A stretch of DNA of 6,578 bases from a bacterium (lineage in GTDB: Bacteria; UBA9089; CG2-30-40-21; SBAY01), in assembly GCA_030018635.1 (NCBI GenBank), contig JASEHU010000120.1:1-6578 (forward strand), given 5' to 3'. Positions 1 through 4,923 of this stretch are shown here, in pieces. The notes beneath the pieces were generated by a model. The model did no database searches. It was not told where the DNA came from and saw only the letters and a list, made by a program, of their open reading frames with translations. Numbering within the stretch: position 1 is the first letter of the stretch; each line of letters opens with the position of its first letter. A program made the translations under genes and the position numbers.

Positions 1-57
1 TTCTAATTTCACATCCATTTTTTAACCGCAAGCTTTCAAACAAAAGTGAACCATCCC
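1..57 (+). repeat. MITE-like element, right end only (third copy)
   Basis: The first 57 bases match the right ends of the elements at 4140-4317 and 4751-4923, including the inner TTTTTTAACCGCA block and the terminal AAAAGTGAACCATCCC. The rest of this copy lies outside the window. It has the same orientation as the other two copies. Base 57 is taken as the end because the complete copies stop at the same CCC, where a target duplication begins. Confidence 0.85.
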
Positions 58-60
58 GAG

Positions 61-120
61 ATATTCTAATTTTCTCTATTTCTCAGTGTCTCTGTGGTAA
101 AATCTTTCCCCATTTTTCCT
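61..120. repeat. CAGAG-type intergenic repeat, half copy A
   Basis: Positions 74-120 match the right half of the complete copies at 1236-1360 and 2113-2248, running from TTTCTCAGTGTCTCTGTGGT to CCCCATTTTTCCT. The left arm (ACCACAGAG...) is absent, and the MITE end at 57 stands in its place. The stretch after it (121-189) holds no gene. A short imperfect hairpin at 150-179 (CTATTTCTCA pairing with TGAG and AAATAG) lacks a T-run, so I do not call it a terminator. Confidence 0.75.
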
Positions 121-189
121 CATTTCCCCTTTTCCCTTAATTTACACATCTATTTCTCAGTTAACTATGAGTTAAATAGAAATACATCC

Positions 190-1020
190 CTATTTCAGAA
201 TATCTTTAATTTTTTGAATAAATAGAGGATATAATATCTCTGCCTCTTTGATAAAATCCTTAATTTGTTTCCATCTCATATCTAAATATTCATGGACTAC
301 TATATTTCTAAATTTAGCAAATTCAGAAAATTTATTAGCAAATTCCTCATTAAAATATTTAAAACCAAAATTTCTTAAAGTTTCTTTATAGCTCTCTGGA
401 ATTAGTTCTTTCTCAGAGGCTAAAATAATCTTTGCAATATCTAATACCGACACCACTAAATTTTCTATCCATCTTTCTATAATTTTTCTTTTAAAACTGT
501 CTTTTTGATAATCCTCCCAATTAAATTTTTTAATCTCTTTTATTTCCTCAAATTCTTTTTGTAAAAAGATTAAATGTTTAGTCAATCTTGCCTTTCCTTC
601 TGGGGAAAGTGATTGAGATTTTTCGCCAATTTCCCAAAATTCATTAACAAAATTCCACCAATCCATAGCCTCATAACTTGTCTTACATAACAAATCTAAA
701 TATAAACCCTTATCTCTTACTATAAGAGGAATTCCAACCCTTAAGACATTATAAACTAAAGAGGGAGCTGCCCTGTTTAAAACTACAAAATCTACATCAT
801 CTGTATGTAGAATATCAACCAGAGCAGGCCAGATTTTATTCTCATCAGGATAATCCCTTTCCGTCTCCAATTCTAAATATTCATAAGGTTTAAAATAAAC
901 CCCAATATCCCAGTCAGATATTTTTCGTTGTATCTTTTTTGCCCTTGAACCAAAAAGAAAGGCTAACAGCACAAAATCATCCTTTTTAAAATATTCTTTT
1001 AACATAGAAATATTAGACAT
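190..1020 (-). CDS. Fused MNT nucleotidyltransferase-HEPN (HepT/DUF86-like) protein
   Basis: Single-chain fusion of a minimal nucleotidyltransferase and a HEPN RNase domain, 276 residues from the chosen ATG. The N-terminal half has the catalytic signature GS-x10-D-x-D (G24, S25, D36, D38) and a later DDVDFVVL strand that can supply the third carboxylate. The helical C-terminal half resembles DUF86/HepT (RKIIERWIENLVVSVLDIAK, then P-x-SYKE) and carries an intact R-x4-H-x-Y motif, RNIVVHEY (R238, H243, Y245). In characterised type VII systems the two domains are separate proteins: the MNT enzyme AMPylates that tyrosine and inactivates the RNase. Here they would be tethered. Start: a TTG at 1047 keeps the frame open, but the ATG at 1020 is preceded by AAGGA at a 10-nt gap, as in the 2112 gene. 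KNTase-like aminoglycoside enzymes share an MNT plus helical-bundle layout, but the intact RNase motif argues for a toxin-antitoxin role. Activity is inferred. Confidence 0.85.
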   Translation of the reverse strand: MSNISMLKEYFKKDDFVLLAFLFGSRAKKIQRKISDWDIGVYFKPYEYLELETERDYPDENKIWPALVDILHTDDVDFVVLNRAAPSLVYNVLRVGIPLIVRDKGLYLDLLCKTSYEAMDWWNFVNEFWEIGEKSQSLSPEGKARLTKHLIFLQKEFEEIKEIKKFNWEDYQKDSFKRKIIERWIENLVVSVLDIAKIILASEKELIPESYKETLRNFGFKYFNEEFANKFSEFAKFRNIVVHEYLDMRWKQIKDFIKEAEILYPLFIQKIKDILK

Positions 1021-1030
1021 TTCAACAAAA

Positions 1031-1035
1031 TCCTT
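1031..1035 (-). promoter_or_regulatory. Ribosome binding site of the fused MNT-HEPN gene
   Basis: AAGGA on the minus strand lies 10 nt before the ATG at 1020. It is part of an 8-bp sequence (AAGGATTT on the minus strand) duplicated on the far side of the 1036-1235 element. The insertion therefore kept a working Shine-Dalgarno next to the gene. This site decides for the ATG at 1020 over the upstream TTG. Confidence 0.6.
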
Positions 1036-1235
1036 CAACCTGTGCAATCAAGTACCTTATAAACCGCTAAAGCGGTTATTTTCTTCCATTATTTCTTGGT
1101 TCACCCCGATGAATCGGGGTGTTATTCTCACCCTTATTGAGTTTAACACCCTGATTTATCAGGGTGACACGAACATTAACACACAGGACTAACCGCTTTA
1201 GCGGTTTCCAATAAAAAGATTGGTTGCACAGCTCG
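1036..1235. mobile_element. 200-bp nested-palindrome MITE-like element with 8-bp target duplication
   Basis: The ends are imperfect inverted repeats: CAACCTGTGCAATCAA on the left, and CGAGCTGTGCAACCAA reading inward from the right. Flanking it directly is an exact 8-bp duplication, AAATCCTT, at 1028-1035 and 1236-1243. Inside are four perfect hairpins in mirror order: AACCGCT/AGCGGTT (1062-1077), CACCCCGAT/ATCGGGGTG (1102-1121), CACCCTGAT/ATCAGGGTG (1147-1166) and AACCGCT/AGCGGTT (1191-1206). A weaker central stem lies at 1121-1147. There is no coding capacity, so it would have moved with a transposase supplied in trans. The hairpins resemble REP/BIME repeats, but the target duplication points to insertion as one unit. 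Confidence 0.8.
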
Positions 1236-1360
1236 AAATCCTTTTGGGGTATAAGTAATAATCTCACCACAGAGACACAGAAATGTTCTAATTATTTTAT
1301 TCCTCTATTTCTCAGCGCCTCTGCGGTAAAATCTTTCCCCATTTTTCCTGATATTGTTTT
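1236..1360. repeat. CAGAG-type intergenic repeat, copy B
   Basis: Inverted repeat of ACCACAGAGACACAGA (1266-1281) with TCTCAGCGCCTCTGCGGT (1310-1327), followed by a conserved AAAATCTTTCCCCATTTTTCCT tail that ends about 12 bp before the stop codon of the HEPN gene at 1361. The outer part on the other side (1236-1265) matches the leader of the MNT gene at 2112. It is a direct repeat of the spacer at 2113-2248, so the two copies bracket the 1361-2112 gene pair. The open frame that reads through here is not a gene. Confidence 0.8.
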
Positions 1361-1759
1361 TTAACCCTCTATAATCATCTTTGACATCACACTTTCTGCT
1401 TCATTAACAAAGTTTTTAGCCCTCTCAAGTTGAGTTTGGGCATTTTCTTCGGTTATTTCCACAAAATCTCCATAATCGGCATCTTCACGCATATCCTTAG
1501 CCTTTCCTAAAAACCTACTAATTTCCTTTGGGAAGAGTTTTGTTTTCACAATATGTTGATTAAATAATGCAATCACTCCCGAATGTTTACTTGAGTCAAG
1601 TTCCTTTAATGCCAGTAATGCCCTTGATGAGGTAAACATCGCATAATAACTTCTGTTAACTGATACTCCGTAGTGATTTTGCTTTAGATTATCTTCAGCC
1701 TCTAATAATACCTCTTTTGCTTTCTCTATCCTATATCTGGCTAATGTTATTCGATTCAT
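1361..1759 (-). CDS. HEPN domain protein (COG1895/PF05168 type), putative toxin
   Basis: All-helical HEPN protein of 132 residues, the usual size for the family. Recognisable blocks are VNRSYYAMF (residues 34-42), KHSG (58-61) and the R-x3-ADY block MREDADY (90-96), all typical of HEPN proteins paired with MNT nucleotidyltransferases. The R-x4-H-x-Y RNase motif seen in the HEPN proteins ending at 190 and 3236 is not visible, so catalysis and tyrosine AMPylation cannot be assumed. Its ATG overlaps the stop of the MNT gene by 4 bp (ATGA), which gives strong translational coupling. The product is expected to form a cytoplasmic toxin-antitoxin complex with that MNT. It is a divergent paralogue of the HEPN gene at 2249-2671. 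The toxin role is inferred from pairing and family. Confidence 0.85.
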   Translation of the reverse strand: MNRITLARYRIEKAKEVLLEAEDNLKQNHYGVSVNRSYYAMFTSSRALLALKELDSSKHSGVIALFNQHIVKTKLFPKEISRFLGKAKDMREDADYGDFVEITEENAQTQLERAKNFVNEAESVMSKMIIEG

Positions 1760-2112
1760 AGAATTATCCCTTCTTTTTCTATATTTTCAAAAAAGAAAGA
1801 ACCTAACTCTTTATTTTTCTCATATTCAAATAAACTATAAACTACAGTGGATAAAGGGAGATTAGTCTTAAAAAAGTAATCATAAGATATATCACTTATT
1901 TTATCTCTTACATCTTTCTTTTCCCTAACCAGAATAAATATATCTATATCTGAATCTCTGGTAAAATCACCTCTTACCTTTGACCCAAATAGTCGAACAG
2001 AAAGAATATTCTCTCCAAATTTTTCTCTTAATTCTTTCACAAATGCTATTATAATTTTCTTTTCTGTTTTACTTAAATAATCAAATGATTTTTTAACCTT
2101 TTCATTACCCAT
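1756..2112 (-). CDS. MNT nucleotidyltransferase (COG1708-like), putative antitoxin
   Basis: Minimal nucleotidyltransferase of 118 residues. The core is RLFGSKVRGDFTRDSDIDIF, with GS-x10-D-x-D at G43, S44, D55 and D57. The strand that usually supplies the third carboxylate reads LPLSTVVYS and lacks an Asp, a trait shared with the MNT at 2650-3015. This suggests altered or weak catalysis, or a mainly binding role. The frame is open up to a GTG at 2154, but those codons lie in the intergenic repeat. The ATG at 2112, with AAGGA 10 nt upstream (2123-2127), is the better start. The N-terminal YLSKTEKKII matches YLTKTEKDVL of its paralogue. It is the first gene of a two-gene unit and overlaps the HEPN gene by 4 bp. 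In characterised pairs the MNT partner neutralises the HEPN RNase. That role is inferred here. Confidence 0.87.
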   Translation of the reverse strand: MGNEKVKKSFDYLSKTEKKIIIAFVKELREKFGENILSVRLFGSKVRGDFTRDSDIDIFILVREKKDVRDKISDISYDYFFKTNLPLSTVVYSLFEYEKNKELGSFFFENIEKEGIIL

Positions 2113-2248
2113 TTTAACAAAATCCTTTTTTGGTGTAAGGAATAATCTCACCACAGAGGCACAGAGAGAGACACAGAGGTATTCTCATTCTTTTATTTCT
2201 CTGTTTCTCAGCGTCTCTGCGGTAAAATCCTTCCCCATTTTTCCTTAT
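2113..2248. repeat. CAGAG-type intergenic repeat, copy C
   Basis: This repeat fills the whole gap between the HEPN stop at 2249 and the MNT start at 2112. The arms ACCACAGAGGCACAGAGAGA (from 2150) and CTCTGTTTCTCAGCGTCTCT (2199-2218, arm running to 2223) form an imperfect inverted repeat. The tail CCCCATTTTTCCT ends a few bases from the HEPN stop. The other side carries the leader with AAGGATTTTGTTAAA just before the ATG. Copy B at 1236-1360 is its direct counterpart. The hairpin might weaken read-through between modules, but it has no T-run typical of an intrinsic terminator. Confidence 0.85.
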
Positions 2249-2671
2249 TTACACCTGCTTTTTTAACAATTCAGGTATCAATTCTTCAATTACCTTTACA
2301 AACTCAATTGCCTCGTCTAAAGCCTCTTGAGCATCTTGTTGAGTAAATGTTTTATTATGGTCATAATCTGCCTCTAACCTTGCTTTCTCTATCCTTTTAA
2401 ACCATTTTCCATATTTTTTATCAATAATACCTGTCGTTACAAAATGATTATTACATAAAGTCATAGTTCCCGCATGAGATTTAGGTCGTAAATCTTTAGT
2501 TAAAAGCAATGCCTCCGCTATATCTAAAAATGCATAATAAGAGCGTGATATAGAATCTCGATACAACCCATTTTCTAAAAGTAGATTAGCCGCTTTTAAC
2601 CTTTCTTTACTATCTTTCATACATTCATAAATGAGTATTTCTAATTTTTCTATACTGCGTGTAATCGCCAT
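2249..2671 (-). CDS. HEPN domain protein (COG1895/PF05168 type), putative toxin
   Basis: All-helical protein of 140 residues. HEPN landmarks are ISRSYYAF (41-48), SHAG (65-68) and the R-x3-ADY block ARLEADYD (97-104). The same blocks occur in the HEPN protein at 1361-1759, but identity outside them looks modest. R-x4-H-x-Y is absent, so the active-site assignment is open. The chosen ATG overlaps the end of the MNT gene by 22 bp, in another frame, and has GGGG 7 nt upstream. A second in-frame ATG at residue 18 (2620) begins exactly where the family homology starts (MKDSKERLKAANLLLE) and could be the true start. It would leave a gap instead of an overlap. The product is expected to pair with the MNT encoded immediately upstream. 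Confidence 0.85.
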   Translation of the reverse strand: MAITRSIEKLEILIYECMKDSKERLKAANLLLENGLYRDSISRSYYAFLDIAEALLLTKDLRPKSHAGTMTLCNNHFVTTGIIDKKYGKWFKRIEKARLEADYDHNKTFTQQDAQEALDEAIEFVKVIEELIPELLKKQV

Positions 2672-3015
2672 AAATTAACCCCATCTTCGGCTACATTCAA
2701 CATAAAATTCGTTTGAAGATAATTCAATCTATCAAATTCCTGCTCATCATACACAAGTGTATTCAAATAGAATTGATAATCGTATCTCTCCATCAACTCA
2801 AGTTCAAGATCAATAATCCAATCATCATCTACTCTTTTCTTTTGCTTAAGTACCACTAAAAGGTCTATATCTGATTCTTGATGAGCATCTCCTCTTGCTT
2901 TAGAGCCGAATAATTTTATTAAAACAGTTCTTCCATTAAATTGCTCTATTATTTTATTTTTTAATTCCTTTAATACATCTTTTTCAGTCTTAGTCAAATA
3001 TTCAAGTCCTGGCAT
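2650..3015 (-). CDS. MNT nucleotidyltransferase (COG1708-like), putative antitoxin
   Basis: Minimal nucleotidyltransferase of 121 residues. It has KLFGSKARGDAHQESDIDLL, i.e. GS-x10-D-x-D at G37, S38, D49 and D51. The later strand reads YQFYLNTLVYD and lacks the usual third Asp, as in the paralogue at 1756-2112. The start ATG has a good Shine-Dalgarno, AAGGAGA, 11 nt upstream, and no longer in-frame start is needed. It is the first gene of its pair, and its last 22 bases overlap the HEPN gene. The gap to the upstream HepT gene (3016-3235) is filled mostly by a palindromic element, so this pair may have its own promoter. I could not identify a convincing one. Antitoxin function is inferred from family and order. 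Confidence 0.87.
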   Translation of the reverse strand: MPGLEYLTKTEKDVLKELKNKIIEQFNGRTVLIKLFGSKARGDAHQESDIDLLVVLKQKKRVDDDWIIDLELELMERYDYQFYLNTLVYDEQEFDRLNYLQTNFMLNVAEDGVNLWRLHAV

Positions 3016-3094
3016 TTGCTTTTGATCTCTCCTTAAAGAATCTTTTCACCACTGTGTCACCGGAAACTACCCCCTCCTCTAACTTCTACTCTAC

Positions 3095-3252
3095 TGCCTC
3101 TTCAAGATTGTTTTTGTGGGTTGATTTTATTGCAAATTGCAAATTTAACATTTAGCATTTTAAATTTGAAATGCTAATTTTGCAATGATAAATTTGCAAT
3201 GAAACTTATGAGCAAAAACCACTGAACTGCTAAAATCAAACTTGAAGAGGCA
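3095..3252. mobile_element. 158-bp palindromic MITE-like element overlapping the HepT stop
   Basis: The inverted ends share TGCCTCTTCAAG exactly (left 3095-3106; right complement 3241-3252), and similarity continues inward (ATTGTTTTT versus TTTGATTTT). Nested inside are a perfect 12-bp arm pair ATTGCAAATTTA (3136-3147) with its complement at 3189-3200, and a perfect 8-bp stem TAGCATTT (3153-3160) with AAATGCTA (3169-3176). There is no coding capacity. Only CTAC (3091-3094, 3253-3256) is shared by the flanks, so a target duplication is unproven. The right arm carries the last codons and stop of the HepT-like gene. Confidence 0.65.
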
Positions 3253-3721
3253 CTACTTCCCTATTAATTATATTTAAAAACCGACTAATATCTTCTTTAT
3301 AAACCTGTTTCAATCTATAAGCACTTGATAAAGAAATCATTATCTTCTCGTAATTTAGTTCGTAAGAATAGGCATGTCTGAAAAAATGTCTAAATGCCCT
3401 TAATTCATTTAGCTCTCTATAACTTTCGTCTGAAATAAGTGCGGGTCTTACCCCCTCTATTGCCAGAGACATCCTTTGAAGCATTTCTTTATGATACTTA
3501 GAAATATCCCTTATCTGATTTTCGAAATGTCTGGCTACTATTTTGAAGAGGTCTTCAAAGGCACAATAAAGATTATGCAATTTGTAGCCAAGACTTTCGA
3601 GCCTTGCCTTATTTCTTTTTGCCCCCTTTTCTCTCTCCTTTATCTCTTCATATATCTTGTCTATTTGCTCAATTTGAGCCTCGAACTCTGCCTTAAGAAG
3701 ATTAAATTCTATTCTGTCCAT
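3236..3721 (-). CDS. HepT-like HEPN ribonuclease toxin
   Basis: HEPN protein of 161 residues. An N-terminal charged, coiled-coil-prone helix (residues 10-45) is followed by a helical bundle with LYCAFEDLFKIVARHFEN (51-68). The C-terminal active-site block is LRAFRHFFRHAYSYELNY, with R-x4-H-x-Y at R111, H116 and Y118. In characterised HepT proteins R and H are needed for RNA cleavage, and the equivalent tyrosine is AMPylated by the MNT partner. This is a different subfamily from the fused protein at 190-1020, although the motif is the same. The ATG has AAGGGAT just upstream, inside the end of the MNT gene, which it overlaps by 13 bp. The last residues (PLQV) and the stop are encoded by the inverted end of the 3095-3252 element. 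Toxin function is inferred from the family. Confidence 0.9.
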   Translation of the reverse strand: MDRIEFNLLKAEFEAQIEQIDKIYEEIKEREKGAKRNKARLESLGYKLHNLYCAFEDLFKIVARHFENQIRDISKYHKEMLQRMSLAIEGVRPALISDESYRELNELRAFRHFFRHAYSYELNYEKIMISLSSAYRLKQVYKEDISRFLNIINREVVPLQV

Positions 3722-4053
3722 TTTATCCCTTCTTTTTTTATCTTTTCTTCCAATCTGTAACCCTCAAGTTGCACCACATCTACATCTCTGTTCAGATGTT
3801 CGGATAAAAATGAAATAGCGGGAATAAAGTTTTCGTCTTTCAACCCATAAAAGGCTATATCTATATCTGAATCTACAAAAAAACTCCCTGGTTTAACAAG
3901 TGAACCAAAAACATACGCCTCTTCAAAAGGAATCACCTTTGAAAAATCTGAAAGTAAATCTTTAACTTCACCAAGAAGTTTTTGCCTGATGACTTCAGCA
4001 TCTTCCCTTTCTTTTTTTCTTTTTTCGGTTATCAAATAAAGATACTTTTCCAT
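3709..4053 (-). CDS. MNT nucleotidyltransferase (MntA-like), putative antitoxin
   Basis: Minimal nucleotidyltransferase of 114 residues. A charged N-terminal helix (1-40) precedes YVFGSLVKPGSFFVDSDIDI, with G50, S51, D63 and D65. This is GS-x11-D-x-D, one residue more than usual. Unlike the MNTs at 1756 and 2650, it keeps an acidic third position in NRDVDVVQL (D92, possibly D90), so it should be catalytically competent. By analogy with MntA it would transfer AMP from ATP to Y118 of the HepT-like protein encoded downstream, with which it overlaps by 13 bp. The start ATG has only a weak upstream GGGA. The leader up to 4139 is AT-rich and contains ATTAAT-TTT-ATTAAT (4080-4094), a possible but weak operator. 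A MITE begins at 4140, only 86 bp upstream of the start. Confidence 0.88.
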   Translation of the reverse strand: MEKYLYLITEKRKKEREDAEVIRQKLLGEVKDLLSDFSKVIPFEEAYVFGSLVKPGSFFVDSDIDIAFYGLKDENFIPAISFLSEHLNRDVDVVQLEGYRLEEKIKKEGIKWTE

Positions 4054-4139
4054 CAGAAATTCCCAAACTTTTTATTCGCATTAATTTTATTAATCGGCAA
4101 AAATCGAAATTTTCTAAAGCAAAAAAATAAGAAAATTAA

Positions 4140-4317
4140 GGGACGGTTCATTTTCATCGTTTTTTCTGTGATTTCTTTTGGAAATTAGAAATTGGAAATT
4201 AGAAATCAGGTCTTCACTTAACTCGTAGACTCCCCTCAATCTCTCTCCCTAATTTCAAATTTCAAATTTCACATTTATTTTTTAACCGCAATCTTTCAAA
4301 CAAGAGTGAACCATCCC
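4140..4317 (+). mobile_element. MITE-like element, complete copy (178 bp)
   Basis: The ends are inverted repeats: GGGACGGTTCATTTT on the left, and GGGATGGTTCACTCTT reading inward from the right. The interior has GGAAATTAGAAATTGG-type repeats on the left and matching AATTTC runs on the right, so most of the element can fold back on itself. The flanks are GAAAATTAA (4131-4139) and GAAAATAA (4318-4325), a target duplication that differs by one base. It is closely similar to 4751-4923, in the same orientation, and has no coding capacity. Confidence 0.82.
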
Positions 4318-4346
4318 GAAAATAACCATTTTGTGTATTTCTAAAC

Positions 4347-4395
4347 AAAAAAACCCTTTAGTGAACATCTGATAAGGTATCACTAAAGGGTTTTT
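4347..4395 (-). terminator. Intrinsic terminator overlapping the end of the HTH gene
   Basis: A perfect 16-bp inverted repeat (4349-4364 and 4380-4395, core ACCCTTTAGTGA/TCACTAAAGGGT) with a 15-nt loop, followed on the minus strand by a run of seven T. The stop codon of the HTH gene is inside the stem, so its last dozen codons also encode the terminator. Both arms end in A/T runs, so it could also stop transcription arriving on the plus strand. It should separate the HTH gene from the toxin-antitoxin array. Confidence 0.85.
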
Positions 4396-4576
4396 CTTGT
4401 TTAACCTGTGAATGATGTAGCCATTCATCAATCTTATCTTTTTTGAATCTCCAACTTCTACCTACTTTATAAGCCGGGATTTTACCTTGTATCGATAGCC
4501 GATAAATGCTTGATTCATGTAGGCGTAAATACTCACCTACCTCCTTAACTGTCATAATGGCAGGTCCGTTTGACAT
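4358..4576 (-). CDS. Small excisionase-family helix-turn-helix DNA-binding protein
   Basis: Protein of 72 residues, almost entirely one MerR-like HTH of the excisionase type (HTH_17). MTVKEVGEYLRLHESSIYRL (8-27) gives the helix-turn-helix, and GKIPAYKVGRSWRFKKDKID (31-50) gives the wing and following helix. The tail after about residue 54 is polar and unconserved in appearance. The ATG at 4576 has AAGGAG 8 nt upstream. An in-frame ATG at residue 8 marks the start of the domain but has no better site. Members act as excisionases, phage or plasmid regulators, or general transcription regulators; no integrase gene is present here to choose among them. The gene lies alone between two MITE copies and ends in its own terminator, so it is probably not co-transcribed with the MNT/HEPN genes. 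Whether it regulates them is unknown. Confidence 0.85.
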   Translation of the reverse strand: MSNGPAIMTVKEVGEYLRLHESSIYRLSIQGKIPAYKVGRSWRFKKDKIDEWLHHSQVKQEKPFSDTLSDVH

Positions 4577-4750
4577 AACCGCTTCTCCTTACTCTTTTAT
4601 CTGAAAAATCCCCACTTTTAAAAAACGAGACAAGGCTTTTGGAGATTGATTCTTCTTTCACAAGTCAAATAAAAAGGAGACACACATCCTTCCCTCTCTC
4701 GAGAAGGGATTATTCTGACAGCCATAAATTTTTCCTGAAATAGAATTAAC
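4577..4750. other. Gene-free leader of the HTH gene
   Basis: No open frame of note. It contains the AAGGAG ribosome binding site next to 4576 and an imperfect hairpin around 4693-4710 (CCCTCTCTCGAGAAGGG). The promoter of the HTH gene must lie here or in the adjoining MITE. TTGACT and TTGTCT hexamers are present on the minus strand, but neither has a convincing -10 at the right distance. Confidence 0.4.
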
Positions 4751-4923
4751 GGGACGGTTCATTTTCATCGTTTTTCCTGTGATTTCTTTTGGAAATTAGA
4801 AATTGGAAATTAGAAATTAGGTCTTCGCTTAATTCGTAAACTTGCCCCAATCTCTCCCCCCAATTTCCAATTTCTAATTTCCATTTTTTAACCGCAATCT
4901 TTCACACAAAAGTGAACCATCCC
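4751..4923 (+). mobile_element. MITE-like element, complete copy with exact 8-bp duplication (173 bp)
   Basis: The inverted ends are GGGACGGTTCATTTT on the left and GGGATGGTTCACTTTT reading inward from the right. Immediately outside is an exact 8-bp direct repeat, GAATTAAC, at 4743-4750 and 4924-4931. The interior carries GGAAATTAGAAATTGG near 4790 and its complement CCAATTTCTAATTTCC at 4867-4882, so it can form a long hairpin. There is no coding capacity. DDE families such as ISL3 and IS1595 make 8-bp duplications and could mobilise such elements, but the parent is not in the window. Confidence 0.88.

Noticed and set aside
1021..1047. TTG start at 1047 for the fused gene
   Set aside because: The first codons lie in the 8-bp duplication and the inserted element. 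The ATG at 1020 has a ribosome site placed exactly as in the 2112 gene.
1076..1270. Open frame of 64 codons on the minus strand
   Set aside because: It consists entirely of the palindromic element and CAGAG repeat, has no family resemblance, and its start lies in the repeat.
3476..3760. Hydrophobic-looking plus-strand frame of 94 codons
   Set aside because: It is antisense to the HepT-like gene, whose motif and overlap with the MNT gene are convincing. The apparent membrane segments are the complement of charged helical codons.
3982..4188. Plus-strand frame of 68 codons
   Set aside because: It runs from the antisense of the MNT gene through the leader into a MITE, with no ribosome site or recognisable domain.
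1..4317. True composite transposon bounded by the MITE copies
   Set aside because: No transposase is present and each complete MITE has its own target duplication, which indicates separate insertions.
1..4923. CRISPR array or integron attC array
   Set aside because: The repeats differ in type and length, spacing is set by whole genes, there are no uniform short spacers, and no cas or integrase gene is visible.
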